A DNA stretch of 35,139 nt from Micromonospora sp. MW-13 (GCF_003434305.1 NZ_QKKX01000094.1:1-35139), one strand, 5' to 3'; shown: positions 1-8,426, counted from the stretch's first letter. The notes: generated from the letters alone by a model not told the origin. A program made the numbers and translations.

Positions 1-173
1 TTCCCCGGCGCGAACGCCTTCTGCGCCAACCGCAACATCACGATCGAGTCCTTACCACCGGAGAACAGCAACACCGGCCGCTCCATCTCCGCCACCACCT
101 CACGCATCACGAAGACGCTCTCCGCCTCCAGGGCATCGAGGTGTGAGACCTGGTAGGCGGCGGGGGTGGTCAT
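1..173 (-). CDS. cysD: Sulfate adenylyltransferase subunit 2, N-terminal part (cut by left edge)
   Basis: Only the first 57 or so codons are present. The protein begins MTTPAAYQVSHLDALEAES and reaches LLFSGGKDSIVMLRLAQKAF, the PP-loop (SGGKDS) that binds ATP in CysD and PAPS-reductase-like enzymes. CysD with CysN makes adenosine 5'-phosphosulfate from ATP and sulfate in the cytoplasm, the first step of sulfate assimilation. The ATG at 171-173 has a GAGG ribosome binding site 7 nt upstream. It lies 78 bp downstream of cysQ on the same strand, so co-transcription is likely. The conserved ESVFVMREVVAE segment before the PP-loop favours CysD over CysH, but most of the protein is off-window. Confidence 0.85.
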   Translation of the reverse strand, partial: MTTPAAYQVSHLDALEAESVFVMREVVAEMERPVLLFSGGKDSIVMLRLAQKAFAPG

Positions 174-251
174 GACACGGCCTCGATTCGCTCGGATCCG
201 CCCATGGGATTCCAGACCTTTCCGGTCGGACACGTAAAGAAGAAGCTCAGG

Positions 252-1085
252 CTACCCGGCATGCCTCTGCAGCGCTGCAAGCAACCGGCTGGCGAGATCC
301 TTGCGGCAGACCAGCAGGTCGGGCAGGCGCGGATCAGCCTCGTTGTATTTCAGCGCAGAACCGTCGATTCGGGAAGCATGCAGTCCGGTGGCCGTCGCCA
401 CAGCCACCGGGGCGGCCGAGTCCCACTCGTACTGGCCGCCGGCGTGGATGTACGCGTCGACCTCACCGGTCACCACCGCGGCGATCTTCGCCCCCGCCGA
501 GCCCATCGGAACCAGATGAGCGCCGACGTCCTCCGCCAGATCGGTCAGGAAAACCGGCGGACGGCTACGACTGGCCGCCAACCGGATGGTCCGCCCACCG
601 CCCGCGGTCGCCGCTTCCAGGGTCATCGGCGGGTACGCCGGCGGGTGGTCCGTGCCCAGCACCCGGTGCTGCGCCGGAAGCCCGACCGCGCCGGCCACCA
701 GGCCGTGCGGGGTGACCCCGTTGCGCGCCCAGAGCGCCACGTGCACCGCCCAGTCCGAGCGGCCCTCCTCGGCGAACTCCCGCGTCCCGTCCAGCGGGTC
801 GACGATCCACACCCGGTCGGCGGTCAGCCGGGACACCGCCCCGGCGTTCACCTCCGCCGCCCAGGCCAGCCGCGAGCCCTCGTCCTCCTCGGAGAGGACC
901 GCGTCCCCCGGGCGCCACTTCGCCAGCTCCGTCCGGATCAGGTCGTGCGAGACCTTGTCCCCGGCCGACTTCAACGCCCCCGGGTCGGCGAAGCCCAACT
1001 CCGTCCGCAGGCCCAGCAGCGCCTGCCCCGCCTGGGCCGCCAACCACCGGGCGAACGCGCCGTCGATCATCGGAGGACTGCCCAC
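252..1085 (-). CDS. cysQ: 3'(2'),5'-bisphosphate nucleotidase (CysQ, inositol monophosphatase family)
   Basis: A 277-residue member of the Mg2+-dependent inositol monophosphatase superfamily. Visible metal-site motifs are the acidic EED (66-68), WIVDPLDGTREF (93-104) and EWDSAAPVAVATATG (220-234), with GSAGAK at 195-200. CysQ enzymes hydrolyse 3'-phosphoadenosine 5'-phosphate, the by-product of PAPS reduction and sulfation, to AMP. The cysD start 78 bp downstream supports this role over a true inositol phosphatase; substrate is inferred from context. I chose the GTG at 1083-1085 because GGGAG sits about 7 nt upstream. The ATG at 1068-1070 (MIDGAF) has only a pyrimidine-rich CCTCC upstream and would give 272 residues. 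Confidence 0.85.
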   Translation of the reverse strand: MGSPPMIDGAFARWLAAQAGQALLGLRTELGFADPGALKSAGDKVSHDLIRTELAKWRPGDAVLSEEDEGSRLAWAAEVNAGAVSRLTADRVWIVDPLDGTREFAEEGRSDWAVHVALWARNGVTPHGLVAGAVGLPAQHRVLGTDHPPAYPPMTLEAATAGGGRTIRLAASRSRPPVFLTDLAEDVGAHLVPMGSAGAKIAAVVTGEVDAYIHAGGQYEWDSAAPVAVATATGLHASRIDGSALKYNEADPRLPDLLVCRKDLASRLLAALQRHAG

Positions 1086-1192
1086 AACTCGCTCCCGTCG
1101 CCTCGCCGGCGACCCGGGCCGCCGGCCGCGGTTCGCCCGAAAGGCGCAGACTACCGGCCCCGCCCCGGTGGCCCGCGTACGCCCCGCCCGGG

Positions 1193-1783
1193 TCAGGCCC
1201 CGTGGTACAGGTTCTGGGTCGGCTCCACGCCCCGGGTGATCACCGACTCCACCACGTCCGCCGCCCGGTCGAGCAGGAACTCCAGCTCCTTGCGCTCGGC
1301 GGCGGAGAAGTCCGACAGCACGTAGTCCGCCGGGTCCTGCCGGCCCGGGGGCCGGCCGATGCCGAACCGCACCCGGACGTAGTCCTTCGTGCCCAACGAC
1401 TTCGACATCGAGCGCAGCCCGTTGTGCCCGCCCTCGCCGCCGCCGCACTTCACCCGCAACTGCCCGTAGTCGATGTCCAGCTCGTCATGGATGGCGATCA
1501 CCCGGCCCGGCGGCACCTTGTGGAACTGCGCCAGCCCGGCCACCGGCCCGCCGGAGAGGTTCATGTACGTCAGCGGCTTCGCCAGCACCAGCTTCGGGCC
1601 GCCGAACCCGAGCCGCCCCTCGGCGACCTCCGCCACCGCCCGCCGGTGCCGGCCGAACTTCCCGCCCACCCGGGCGGCCAGCAGGTCGGCCACCATGAAG
1701 CCGACGTTGTGCCGGTTGCCCGCGTACTCCCGACCGGGGTTGCCCAGGCCGACCACCAGCCACGGCCCCGCCTCGTCCGTCAC
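1193..1783 (-). CDS. pth: Peptidyl-tRNA hydrolase
   Basis: A 196-residue enzyme, normal length for bacterial Pth, which releases tRNA from peptidyl-tRNAs that drop off the ribosome. The signature VGLGNPGREYAGNRHNVGF lies at the N-terminus. The active-site set is visible as N15, catalytic H25, D100 (in IHDELD) and N121 (in GGHNGLRS), matching N10, H20, D93 and N114 of the E. coli enzyme. The start is GTG with a GGGAGG ribosome binding site about 8 nt upstream. It follows rplY on the same strand, as in other actinobacteria, but a hairpin lies between the two genes, so pth may need its own promoter or readthrough. Confidence 0.96.
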   Translation of the reverse strand: MTDEAGPWLVVGLGNPGREYAGNRHNVGFMVADLLAARVGGKFGRHRRAVAEVAEGRLGFGGPKLVLAKPLTYMNLSGGPVAGLAQFHKVPPGRVIAIHDELDIDYGQLRVKCGGGEGGHNGLRSMSKSLGTKDYVRVRFGIGRPPGRQDPADYVLSDFSAAERKELEFLLDRAADVVESVITRGVEPTQNLYHGA

Positions 1784-1852
1784 GCCACGCCCCTCCCGCT
1801 CTCAGCGTCGCCCACCGCAGCCGTCCTGACCCGACGACCATCCCGATACGCC

Positions 1853-1884
1853 GACAGGCGCCCCCGACCTCGGGAGCGCCTGTC
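1853..1884 (-). terminator. Hairpin terminator after rplY
   Basis: A 9-bp perfect stem (GACAGGCGC with GCGCCTGTC) is extended by one mismatch and four more pairs to a 4-nt loop. It begins 18 nt past the rplY stop codon. No U-tract follows, as is common for actinomycete terminators. It may only attenuate transcription into pth. Confidence 0.65.
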
Positions 1885-1902
1885 GCACGGAACGCGGACC
1901 GG

Positions 1903-2607
1903 TCAGGCCTCGGTCTTCGCCTCGGCCGGGGCCTGCTCGCCCTCGGCGGCCGGGGCCTCGGCACCCTCTGCGGTCTCCTCGCCGACCTCGGCCTCGGCCT
2001 CGGCGGCGGCCTCGGCGGCGGCCTCCTCGACCTCGGGGAGGGTGGCCTCAAGCTGCTCGGCGGTCGGGGCGGCGGTCACCGCGGCGACCGACAGCTCCGG
2101 GTCGGCGACCAGCTCCACGCCGGCCGGCAGCGCCACGTCGGCGGCGGTGACCTGGGTGCCGGCCTCCAGACCCTCGATCGACGCCTCCAGGTGGTCCGGC
2201 ACCTTGGTGGCGTCGGCGGTCACCGTGAGGGTGTCGTGGTCGTGCACGATCAGCGTGTCCTTGGCGGCCTCGCCGGTGAGCTGGACCGGAACCTCGACGG
2301 TGACCTTCTCGCCACGGCGGACCAGCAGCAGGTCGACGTGCTCGAAGCTGTCCTTGATCGGGTCCCGCTGGATCGCCTTCGGCAGCGCCAGCACCTGCGT
2401 GCCGTCGCTGACCTCGATCGCGAAGAGCTGGTTGGCGCCGCCCTTGCGGATCGCGGCGGCGAACTCACGCGCGGGCAGCGCGATGTGCTTGGGCTTCTCG
2501 CCGTGACCGTAAAGCACGGCGGGCACCAGGCCGGCCCGGCGGGTACGACGGGCACCACCCTTGCCGAACTCGGTACGGGGCTCGGCGCTGATCTTTACCT
2601 CGGACAC
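1903..2607 (-). CDS. rplY: 50S ribosomal protein L25, CTC-type (two-domain with acidic tail)
   Basis: A 234-residue L25/TL5/CTC family protein. L25 binds 5S rRNA in the large ribosomal subunit. The N-terminal 5S-binding domain (about 1-95) starts MSEVKISAEPRTEFGKGGAR and includes GLVPAVLYGHGEKPKHIAL. A second TL5-type beta domain (about 100-190) follows. The last 40 or so residues are almost only Ala, Glu, Gly and Pro, an acidic low-complexity tail seen in many actinobacterial L25 proteins. The GTG start at 2605-2607 has AGGAG 7 nt upstream; an upstream ATG would add about 27 residues unlike the family and lacks a comparable site. The gene sits between prs and pth, the conserved order. Confidence 0.94.
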   Translation of the reverse strand: MSEVKISAEPRTEFGKGGARRTRRAGLVPAVLYGHGEKPKHIALPAREFAAAIRKGGANQLFAIEVSDGTQVLALPKAIQRDPIKDSFEHVDLLLVRRGEKVTVEVPVQLTGEAAKDTLIVHDHDTLTVTADATKVPDHLEASIEGLEAGTQVTAADVALPAGVELVADPELSVAAVTAAPTAEQLEATLPEVEEAAAEAAAEAEAEVGEETAEGAEAPAAEGEQAPAEAKTEA

Positions 2608-2780
2608 GGGGAAACTCCTGATGCTTGCTGCGGCGGCTTGTCGACTGGCGGTGCTGGGGCGAGGGGCTCGCTGGGGCTCATGCGTCATGAACGACTGCCC
2701 GGAGCACCGCGTCGATGACGGTGCATCCGTGCGGCGCTTTTCAGCGGCCCGCCGGGCACCCTCGCCGTGGCAACCGCAAC

Positions 2781-2786
2781 AGTCTA
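2781..2786 (-). promoter_or_regulatory. Possible -10 box of rplY; stretch 2608-2918
   Basis: The gap 2608-2959 holds no gene I can support. Reading leftwards it has the prs terminator near its right end and a TAGACT hexamer here, which would start a transcript near 2774 and leave a leader of about 165 nt before rplY. No convincing -35 is visible. A long leader could allow control by L25 itself, but I see no defined 5S-like fold. Confidence 0.3.
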
Positions 2787-2918
2787 CCCGAGTTGATTAC
2801 GCCCCTGACGGCAGTCCCCGCCTCTGCCGTCCGGAGGAGCAAAAACGCCCAGCGGACGCCGGTCCGACGCGCGGTCGGACACGGTCCGGACGCCCTGTCG
2901 TAGTCAACCCGACGTCCA

Positions 2919-2948
2919 CGCGCCGGCCGTGGGACGACGGCCGGCGCG
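2919..2948 (-). terminator. Hairpin terminator after prs
   Basis: A perfect 12-bp G+C-rich stem (2919-2930 with 2937-2948) closes a 6-nt loop GGGACG, 11 nt past the prs stop codon. There is no U-tract. Confidence 0.75.
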
Positions 2949-2959
2949 CGGGCCGGCCG

Positions 2960-3940
2960 TCAGCTCAGGCCGCCGAAGAGGGTGGTCACCGACCCGTCGT
3001 CGAAGACCTCCCGGATCGCCCGGGCCAGCAGCGGAGCGATCGACAGCACAGTGATCTTGTCGAGCTGCTTCTCGGACGGCAGCGGCAGCGTGTTGGTCAC
3101 CACGACCTCGGTGATCGGGCTGTTCTTCAGCCGCTCGGCCGCCGGATCGGACAGCAGCGCGTGGGTGGACGCCACGACGATCTCCGCCGCCCCGGACTCC
3201 TTGAGGATCTCGGCGGCCTTGGTGATCGTGCCACCGGTGTCGATCATGTCGTCGACGATCAGGCAGACCCGGCCCTCCACCTCGCCGACCACCCGGTTCG
3301 CCACCACCTGGTTCGGCTTGAGCGGATCCCGGGTCTTGTGGATGAACGCCAGCGGGCAGCCGCCCAGCCGGTCCGTCCACCGCTCCGCCACCCGCACCCG
3401 GCCCGAGTCCGGCGCCACCACCGTCATCGGCCGACCGGCGAACTTGCGCTCCACGTACTCGGCCAGCACGTCCATCGCGAACAGGTGGTCCACCGGGCCG
3501 TCGAAGAAGCCCTGGATCTGCGCGGTGTGCAGGTCCACCGTCAGGATCCGGTTCGCGCCCGCGGTCTTCAGCAGGTCCGCCACCAGCCGCGCCGAGATCG
3601 GCTCCCGGCCGCGGTGCTTCTTGTCCTGCCGCGCGTACGGATAGAACGGCAGGACAACGGTGATCCGCTTGGCCGAGCCGCGCTTCAACGCGTCGATCAT
3701 GATCAGGGTCTCCATGACCCAGGTGTTGACCCCGTGCGTGACGGACTGCACCACGAAGGCGTCCGAACCGCGCACCGAGTCCTTGAACCGTACGAAGATC
3801 TCCCCGTTCGCGAACTCGTACGCGTCGGCGGGCGTCGGCGCGATGCCGAGCACCTCGCCGATCTCCTTGGCCAGCTCCGGAAAGCCACGTCCGGAGAAGA
3901 GCATCAGGCTTTTGCGGTTTTCGGCGACGATGCTGCCCAT
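2960..3940 (-). CDS. prs: Ribose-phosphate pyrophosphokinase (PRPP synthase)
   Basis: A 326-residue class I PRPP synthase, which transfers pyrophosphate from ATP to ribose 5-phosphate to supply purine, pyrimidine, His, Trp and NAD synthesis. Visible motifs are the N-terminal SLMLFSGRGFPELA and FANGEIFVRF, the flexible-loop region ARQDKKHRGREPISA (103-117), VDLHTAQIQGFFDGPVDH (135-152) and the PRPP-binding loop VDDMIDTGGTI (229-239). The ATG start has GGGAG about 10 nt upstream. It lies downstream of glmU on the same strand, the conserved actinobacterial order; about 140 bp separate glmU's stop from this start, so it may have its own promoter. Confidence 0.97.
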   Translation of the reverse strand: MGSIVAENRKSLMLFSGRGFPELAKEIGEVLGIAPTPADAYEFANGEIFVRFKDSVRGSDAFVVQSVTHGVNTWVMETLIMIDALKRGSAKRITVVLPFYPYARQDKKHRGREPISARLVADLLKTAGANRILTVDLHTAQIQGFFDGPVDHLFAMDVLAEYVERKFAGRPMTVVAPDSGRVRVAERWTDRLGGCPLAFIHKTRDPLKPNQVVANRVVGEVEGRVCLIVDDMIDTGGTITKAAEILKESGAAEIVVASTHALLSDPAAERLKNSPITEVVVTNTLPLPSEKQLDKITVLSIAPLLARAIREVFDDGSVTTLFGGLS

Positions 3941-4078
3941 GGGCCCGTCTGCTCCCGTTGGTCGGTGGTCCCGGCTGCGGTGTGGCCGGGACTATTCGGT
4001 TGCAGTATCTCCCCCGCCGAACGGCCGTCGAACCGCCTCGGCGCCCCCGTGGATTGCCTCACCTTCCCTTGCGGCCCA

Positions 4079-5539
4079 TCAGGCCTCCGACGCATCCTCC
4101 GGCGCTTCCGCCGCAGCTCGGCGGGCTCGCTCAGCCGCCTCGGCCGAGGCGGTGCCGGGCCGCCTCCGAGCCACCCAGCCCTCGATGCTGCGCTGCGGCG
4201 CCCGGGTCACCCCGAGCGCGCCCGGCGGCACGTCCTGGCTGATCGCGCTGCCCGCCGCGACGTACGCGCCCGGGCCGACCTCCACCGGGGCGATCAGGCT
4301 GGTGTCGCAGCCGACGAACGCCGCCTCCCCGACCGTGGTGCGGTGCTTGTTGACCCCGTCGTAGTTCACGAAGATCGTCGCCGCGCCGATGTTGGCCCGC
4401 GCCCCGATCGTCGCGTCACCCACGTACGACAGGTGCGGCACCTTCGCGCCCGGGCCGATCTCCGAGTTCTTCACCTCGACGAAGGTGCCGACCTTGGCCT
4501 TCTCGGCCAGCTTCGCCGCCGGCCGCAGGTACGCGTACGGCCCGACGCTGGCCCCCGGGCCGACCTCGGCGTCGACGGCGTGGCTGCGCAGCACGGTCGC
4601 TCCCGGGCCGACCACCGTGTCGATCAGGGTCACGTCCGGGCCGACCACGGCCTCGGCGCCCACCACGGTCCCGCCGCGTAGCTGCGTGTTCTGGTCGATC
4701 ACCGCGTCCCGGTCCACCGCGACCGTCACATCGATCCAGGTCGTCGCCGGGTCCAGGATGCTGACCCCGGTACGCATCCACCCCTCGTTGACCCGGTCGC
4801 GCAGCAGCCGGCGCAGCGCCGCCAACTCGACCCGGTCGTTGCAGCCCAGCGTCTCGACGTGGTCGGCGGCCACGTGCACCGTCACCGGCTCGGCGGCGGT
4901 GACGAGCAGGCCGAAGACGTCGGTGAGGTACTCCTCACCCTGGTCGTTGTCGGCGGAGAGCTTGCCCAGCGAGGCCCGCAGCCGCGCCGCGTCGAACGCG
5001 TAGATGCCGGCGTTGATCTCACGCAGCGCGCGCTGGGCGGGGGTGGCGTCGCGCTCCTCGACGATCTGCTCCAGCCGACCCGCCGCGTCCCGGACGATTC
5101 GCCCCAGTCCGGTCGGGTCGGGCACCTCGGCGGCCAGCACCGTGGCCGCGGCACCCGCGCCCTCGTGCGCCTCGACCAGCGCGGCAACCGTCTCGGCGCG
5201 GAGCAGCGGCACGTCGCCGTTGATCACCACCACGGTCCCGGCGGCGTCCGGCACCGCGTCCAGCGCGATCCGGACCGCGTGTCCGGTGCCGAGCTGCTCG
5301 GCCTGGAGCACTGGGGTAGCCGCCGGGGCGACCTCGGCCAGGTGTGCCCGGACCTGGTCCGCGCCGTGCCCGACCACCACGACGGTCCGGTCGGCCGCGA
5401 GCGGCGCGGCGGCGGTCAGCACGTGGCCGAGCAGGGTCCGGCCGAGCAGCGGATGCAGCACCTTGGGCAGCGCCGACTTCATCCGCTTGCCCTCCCCGGC
5501 GGCGAGCACGACGACAGTGCGGTGGTGGAGCTGGGACAC
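4079..5539 (-). CDS. glmU: Bifunctional UDP-GlcNAc pyrophosphorylase / glucosamine-1-phosphate acetyltransferase
   Basis: A 486-residue two-domain GlmU, which acetylates glucosamine-1-phosphate and joins it to UTP to give UDP-GlcNAc for peptidoglycan. The nucleotidyltransferase domain opens with VVVLAAGEGKRMKSALPKVL (9-28), the G-x-G-x-R-M-x-S-x-x-P-K loop, and contains INGDVPLL. The C-terminal half is a left-handed beta-helix of hexapeptide repeats with YLRPAAKLAEKAKVG, HLSYVGDATIG and NIGAATIFVNYDG. The tail is Ala/Glu/Arg-rich, as in mycobacterial GlmU. The GTG at 5537-5539 is chosen because GGGAG lies 6 nt upstream; an upstream ATG at 5578 would add 13 residues. tRNA-Gln lies just upstream on the same strand. 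Confidence 0.96.
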   Translation of the reverse strand: MSQLHHRTVVVLAAGEGKRMKSALPKVLHPLLGRTLLGHVLTAAAPLAADRTVVVVGHGADQVRAHLAEVAPAATPVLQAEQLGTGHAVRIALDAVPDAAGTVVVINGDVPLLRAETVAALVEAHEGAGAAATVLAAEVPDPTGLGRIVRDAAGRLEQIVEERDATPAQRALREINAGIYAFDAARLRASLGKLSADNDQGEEYLTDVFGLLVTAAEPVTVHVAADHVETLGCNDRVELAALRRLLRDRVNEGWMRTGVSILDPATTWIDVTVAVDRDAVIDQNTQLRGGTVVGAEAVVGPDVTLIDTVVGPGATVLRSHAVDAEVGPGASVGPYAYLRPAAKLAEKAKVGTFVEVKNSEIGPGAKVPHLSYVGDATIGARANIGAATIFVNYDGVNKHRTTVGEAAFVGCDTSLIAPVEVGPGAYVAAGSAISQDVPPGALGVTRAPQRSIEGWVARRRPGTASAEAAERARRAAAEAPEDASEA

Positions 5540-5611
5540 GACGTGCTCCCGTCGGGACGGCGACAGTCTCGCGGCCATGCTAACCACGCAATGGCGGCAG
5601 TACAGCGGAAG

Positions 5612-5682
5612 CTCCCGGGAGAGGATTCGAACCCCTATAATCAGGACCAAAACCTGACGTCCTGCCATTAGACGACCCGGGA
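5612..5682 (-). tRNA. tRNA-Gln(TTG)
   Basis: The minus strand folds as a 71-nt cloverleaf. The acceptor stem is TCCCGGG with CCCGGGA. The anticodon stem TCAGG/CCTGA encloses the loop TTTTGGT with anticodon TTG. The T arm is AGGGG-TTCGAAT-CCTCT. The discriminator is G and no CCA is encoded. A tRNA-Gln next to glmU is common in actinobacteria. Confidence 0.95.
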
Positions 5683-5873
5683 CGGTCTAAACGGGCAAAC
5701 CAAGCGGTCGGCAGACCCCTACACCTTAGCGTCCCGAGCCCTCGGCGCCATCGCCCATTCCCCCTCATGATCCGTCCGGTCCCCCATCACAGCCGGCGCG
5801 GCACGCCGGTGGCACTCCGCGCTGCCTGGAGGCATCCACGTACGAAACTGTCCCGTGCGGCCGACAGGGCCTT

Positions 5874-5899
5874 AAGTTACGGTGACGTAGGCGTAACTT
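5874..5899 (+). promoter_or_regulatory. Palindromic operator before the desaturase gene
   Basis: Two perfect 8-bp arms, AAGTTACG (5874-5881) and CGTAACTT (5892-5899), flank a 10-bp spacer whose centre is ACGT. The site ends 30 bp before the desaturase start. TTACG-type palindromes of this size are typical TetR-family operators, and a TetR gene lies immediately downstream of the desaturase. That this TetR binds here is inferred. Confidence 0.65.
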
Positions 5900-5929
5900 C
5901 GTGACCATGCCGTCCCGCTGCGAGGTGCC

Positions 5930-6943
5930 ATGTCGACCGCCCCGCTCGAACCCCACCCCTCCGGTCCGAAGCCCCTGACCCAGGGCGCCCAGTCCCCCGG
6001 CATCCTGATCGCCCTCTGGGCGTTCGTGGTCGTCCCGTTCCTGGCCCTGGTCGCCGCGGTCCCGGTCGCCTGGGGCGGCTGGCTGAGCTGGACCGACGTG
6101 GCGGTGGCCAGTTTCTGGTACGTCGTGTCCGGGCTGGGCATCACGGTCGGCTACCACCGCTACTTCACCCACGGCTCGTTCAGGGCCCGCCCGGGGCTGC
6201 GGGCGGCGCTGGCGGTGGCGGGCTCCTTCGCGGTGCAGGGCGAGATCATCCAGTGGGTCGCCGACCACCGGCGGCACCACGCCTACTCCGACCTGGAGGG
6301 CGATCCGCACTCGCCGTGGCGCTTCGGCGAGAGCGTCCGGGGCCTGACGAAGGGCCTGTTCCACGCGCACGTCGGCTGGTTGTTCGGCCGGGAACTGTCC
6401 AACCGGGAGCGGTTCGCCCCGGACCTGCTCGCCGACCGGACGACCCGGCGGGTGGACCGGCTCTTCCCGGCGCTGGTGGTGGTCTCGGTGCTGGGCCCGG
6501 CGCTGATGGGTGGGCTGCTCGCCCGGTCCTGGCAGGGCGCGCTGACCGCGCTGTTCTGGGGCGGCCTGGTACGGATCTCGCTGCTGCACCACGTCACCTG
6601 GTCGATCAACTCGGTCTGCCATGTGTACGGCGAGCGCCCGTTCGCCATGCGCCAGGGGGACCGGGCGGCCAACTTCTGGCCGCTGGCGATCCTGTCGTTC
6701 GGCGAGAGCTGGCACAACCTGCACCACGCCGACCCGACCAGCGCCCGCCACGGCGTGCTGCGCGGCCAGGTCGACATCTCGGCCCGGGTGATCTGGCTGT
6801 TCGAGAAGACCGGGGCGGCCTGGGCGGTGCGCTGGCCGAAGCCGGAGCGGATCGCGGCCAGGCTGGTCGGTCCCGAGCGGGGCCCCGCCGAGCGGGTCGA
6901 ACCGGCGGACCCGCGGCGGGTGGAGCCGGTCGCCCGGCGGTAG
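5930..6943 (+). CDS. Acyl-CoA desaturase (Delta9 / stearoyl-CoA desaturase family)
   Basis: A 337-residue integral membrane di-iron desaturase. The three histidine boxes are present: HRYFTH (76-81), HRRHH (113-117) and HNLHH (262-266), plus the conserved HVTWSINS (221-228). Hydrophobic segments lie near 25-50, 55-75, 90-105, 178-197 and 203-220. The family inserts a double bond into long-chain fatty acyl chains with O2 and an electron donor, adjusting membrane fluidity. The ATG start has GAGGTG upstream. A palindrome ends 30 bp before the start, and a TetR regulator follows 229 bp downstream on the same strand, so repression controlled by fatty acyl ligands is plausible. The exact regiospecificity is not readable from sequence. 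Confidence 0.92.
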   Translation: MSTAPLEPHPSGPKPLTQGAQSPGILIALWAFVVVPFLALVAAVPVAWGGWLSWTDVAVASFWYVVSGLGITVGYHRYFTHGSFRARPGLRAALAVAGSFAVQGEIIQWVADHRRHHAYSDLEGDPHSPWRFGESVRGLTKGLFHAHVGWLFGRELSNRERFAPDLLADRTTRRVDRLFPALVVVSVLGPALMGGLLARSWQGALTALFWGGLVRISLLHHVTWSINSVCHVYGERPFAMRQGDRAANFWPLAILSFGESWHNLHHADPTSARHGVLRGQVDISARVIWLFEKTGAAWAVRWPKPERIAARLVGPERGPAERVEPADPRRVEPVARR

Positions 6944-7172
6944 ACCGGTCGGTGGGGATCGCGGCAGCCTGGCAGGATGGCCAGATGACCGAGGGCAGCG
7001 GGAGCAGCGTGGGCGACGCCCGGCGGCCCGGCGGCCCGGACCCCGGGTCCGGCCCGGGTACGGTCGGACGACGCGGCGACACCGTCCCGGTGCCGGACGG
7101 GCCGGCGGCGTGAACAGCGGAGGCAGCGGCATCCCACGACAGGGCGTCCCCGAGCGCCGGCGAGGTGACGAC

Positions 7173-7865
7173 ATGGTGGACGGTCCGGTCGACGAGGGCA
7201 ACACACGCGGTCGGCGGCGGCCGGTTGCGGCGGCGGCGGGCAAGCCGCCCTCGCGGGTGCGGATGTCGGCGGCGCAGCGGCGTGAGCAGTTGATCTCGAT
7301 CGGCCGGCAACTGTTCGCCGAGCGCGGCTTCGACGCGACCTCGATCGAGGAGGTGGCCGCCCGGGCGAAGGTCTCCAAGCCGGTGATCTACGAGCACTTC
7401 GGCGGCAAGGAGGGGCTCTACGCGGTGGTGGTGGACCGGGAGGTCCGGGCCCTGCTGGACCGGATCACCACGGCCCTGACCGCCGGCCATCCGCGGGAGC
7501 TGCTGGAGCAGGCGGCGATGGCCCTGCTCGGGTACATCGAGGAGGAGACCAGCGGCTTCCGGGTGCTGGTCCGGGAGTCGCCGGTGATGTCCGCGACGGG
7601 CAACTTCAGCAGCGTGATGAACGACGTCGCGCACCAGGTCGAGCACATCCTCGGCGCCGAGTTCAAGACCCGGGGGTACGACCCGAAGCTGGCCGAACTC
7701 TACTCGCAGGCCCTCGTCGGGATGGTGGCCCTGACGGGGCGCTGGTGGCTGGAGGTGCGCAAGCCGCGCAAGGAGACGGTGGCCGCGCACCTGGTCAACC
7801 TGGCCTGGAACGGGTTGTCGCACCTGGACGCGAAGCCGACCCTGATCACGGCGAAGGGCCGGTGA
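7173..7865 (+). CDS. TetR/AcrR family transcriptional regulator
   Basis: A 230-residue regulator. After a basic, disordered N-terminus, the helix-turn-helix region spans about 35-81, with AAQRREQLISIGRQLFAERG, TSIEEVAARAKVSKPVIYEHF and GGKEGLYAVVVDRE, a textbook TetR DNA-binding domain. The helical C-terminal ligand domain has no recognised pocket motif. I chose the ATG at 7173 because GAGGTG lies 5 nt upstream; the frame is open to a GTG at 7110. It follows the desaturase on the same strand, so it may repress the desaturase and itself. In M. tuberculosis a TetR gene (Rv1019) sits beside glmU; this could be its counterpart with a desaturase between them. Confidence 0.88.
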   Translation: MVDGPVDEGNTRGRRRPVAAAAGKPPSRVRMSAAQRREQLISIGRQLFAERGFDATSIEEVAARAKVSKPVIYEHFGGKEGLYAVVVDREVRALLDRITTALTAGHPRELLEQAAMALLGYIEEETSGFRVLVRESPVMSATGNFSSVMNDVAHQVEHILGAEFKTRGYDPKLAELYSQALVGMVALTGRWWLEVRKPRKETVAAHLVNLAWNGLSHLDAKPTLITAKGR

Positions 7866-7887
7866 CCGGGGCCCGGGGCGGCCGGGT

Positions 7888-8358
7888 TCAGCGGCCCCCG
7901 GGGACGGCTGCCCGGCGGCGCCGGCGTTCGGCCTCGGCGTGCTCGGGCGGGCCGATCTTGTCGTAGAGGCCGGTGGCCAGGAGCACCAGCCCGAACAGCA
8001 GCGACACGACGACGGTGGACATCGAGAAGTTGAGGAAGTTCGCCGAGGTCTGTAGGACGGACATCATCAGCACGCCGGTGACCAGGAAGACCACCCCGGC
8101 GGTCAGGTTCATGTAGTGGCCGAGGTTGGTGCGCCGGGACGCGCCGATGATCAGCACGAGCCCGAAGATCACCGAGACCAGCGAGAACGCGAGGTTGGTG
8201 CGTAGGCCGAGGGCCCAGGTGCTGCCCCGGTTGAACAGCCCTTCGCCCCAGGTCACGGCCACTCCCCAGACGCCGAAGACCAGGATGTAGAGCCCGATGA
8301 GCCCGGCGAGTGCGCGGTAGAGCGGTCGCGCCGGGTGGTTGACCGGAACATGCGCCAT
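7888..8358 (-). CDS. DUF4383 family membrane protein, copy 1
   Basis: A 156-residue protein with four predicted membrane helices (about 15-37, 55-74, 83-103, 108-128) and a basic C-terminal tail containing AERRRRRAA. It begins MAHVPVNHPARPLYRALAGLIGLY, nearly the same as the next gene upstream, and has the family's layout of a conserved N-terminal Pro/His-rich start and an Asn-rich central segment. DUF4383 proteins are small actinobacterial membrane proteins of unknown function. The ATG has a strong GGAGGAG ribosome binding site. The copies probably arose by duplication; a hairpin separates them, so they may be transcribed separately. Confidence 0.8.
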   Translation of the reverse strand: MAHVPVNHPARPLYRALAGLIGLYILVFGVWGVAVTWGEGLFNRGSTWALGLRTNLAFSLVSVIFGLVLIIGASRRTNLGHYMNLTAGVVFLVTGVLMMSVLQTSANFLNFSMSTVVVSLLFGLVLLATGLYDKIGPPEHAEAERRRRRAAVPGGR

Positions 8359-8426
8359 GACTCCTCCGTCCGGATGTACCCGTTCGGAAGAATTGTCGCC
8401 TGGGTGGACGCCGGATGCGGGCCGAA

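Noticed and set aside
2561..4681. Very long plus-strand frame antisense to rplY, prs and glmU
   Set aside because: It is a high-G+C shadow. The minus strand encodes three complete conserved enzymes across it, and the frame's product is Arg/Pro/His-rich without motifs.
5580..5768. 62-codon minus-strand frame spanning tRNA-Gln
   Set aside because: It reads through the tRNA gene itself; the apparent protein is a translation of the tRNA.
6985..7113. 42-codon frame MTEGSGSSVGDARRPGG between desaturase and TetR
   Set aside because: Low-complexity Gly/Pro/Asp composition, weak ribosome binding site and no sign of selection visible in a single sequence.
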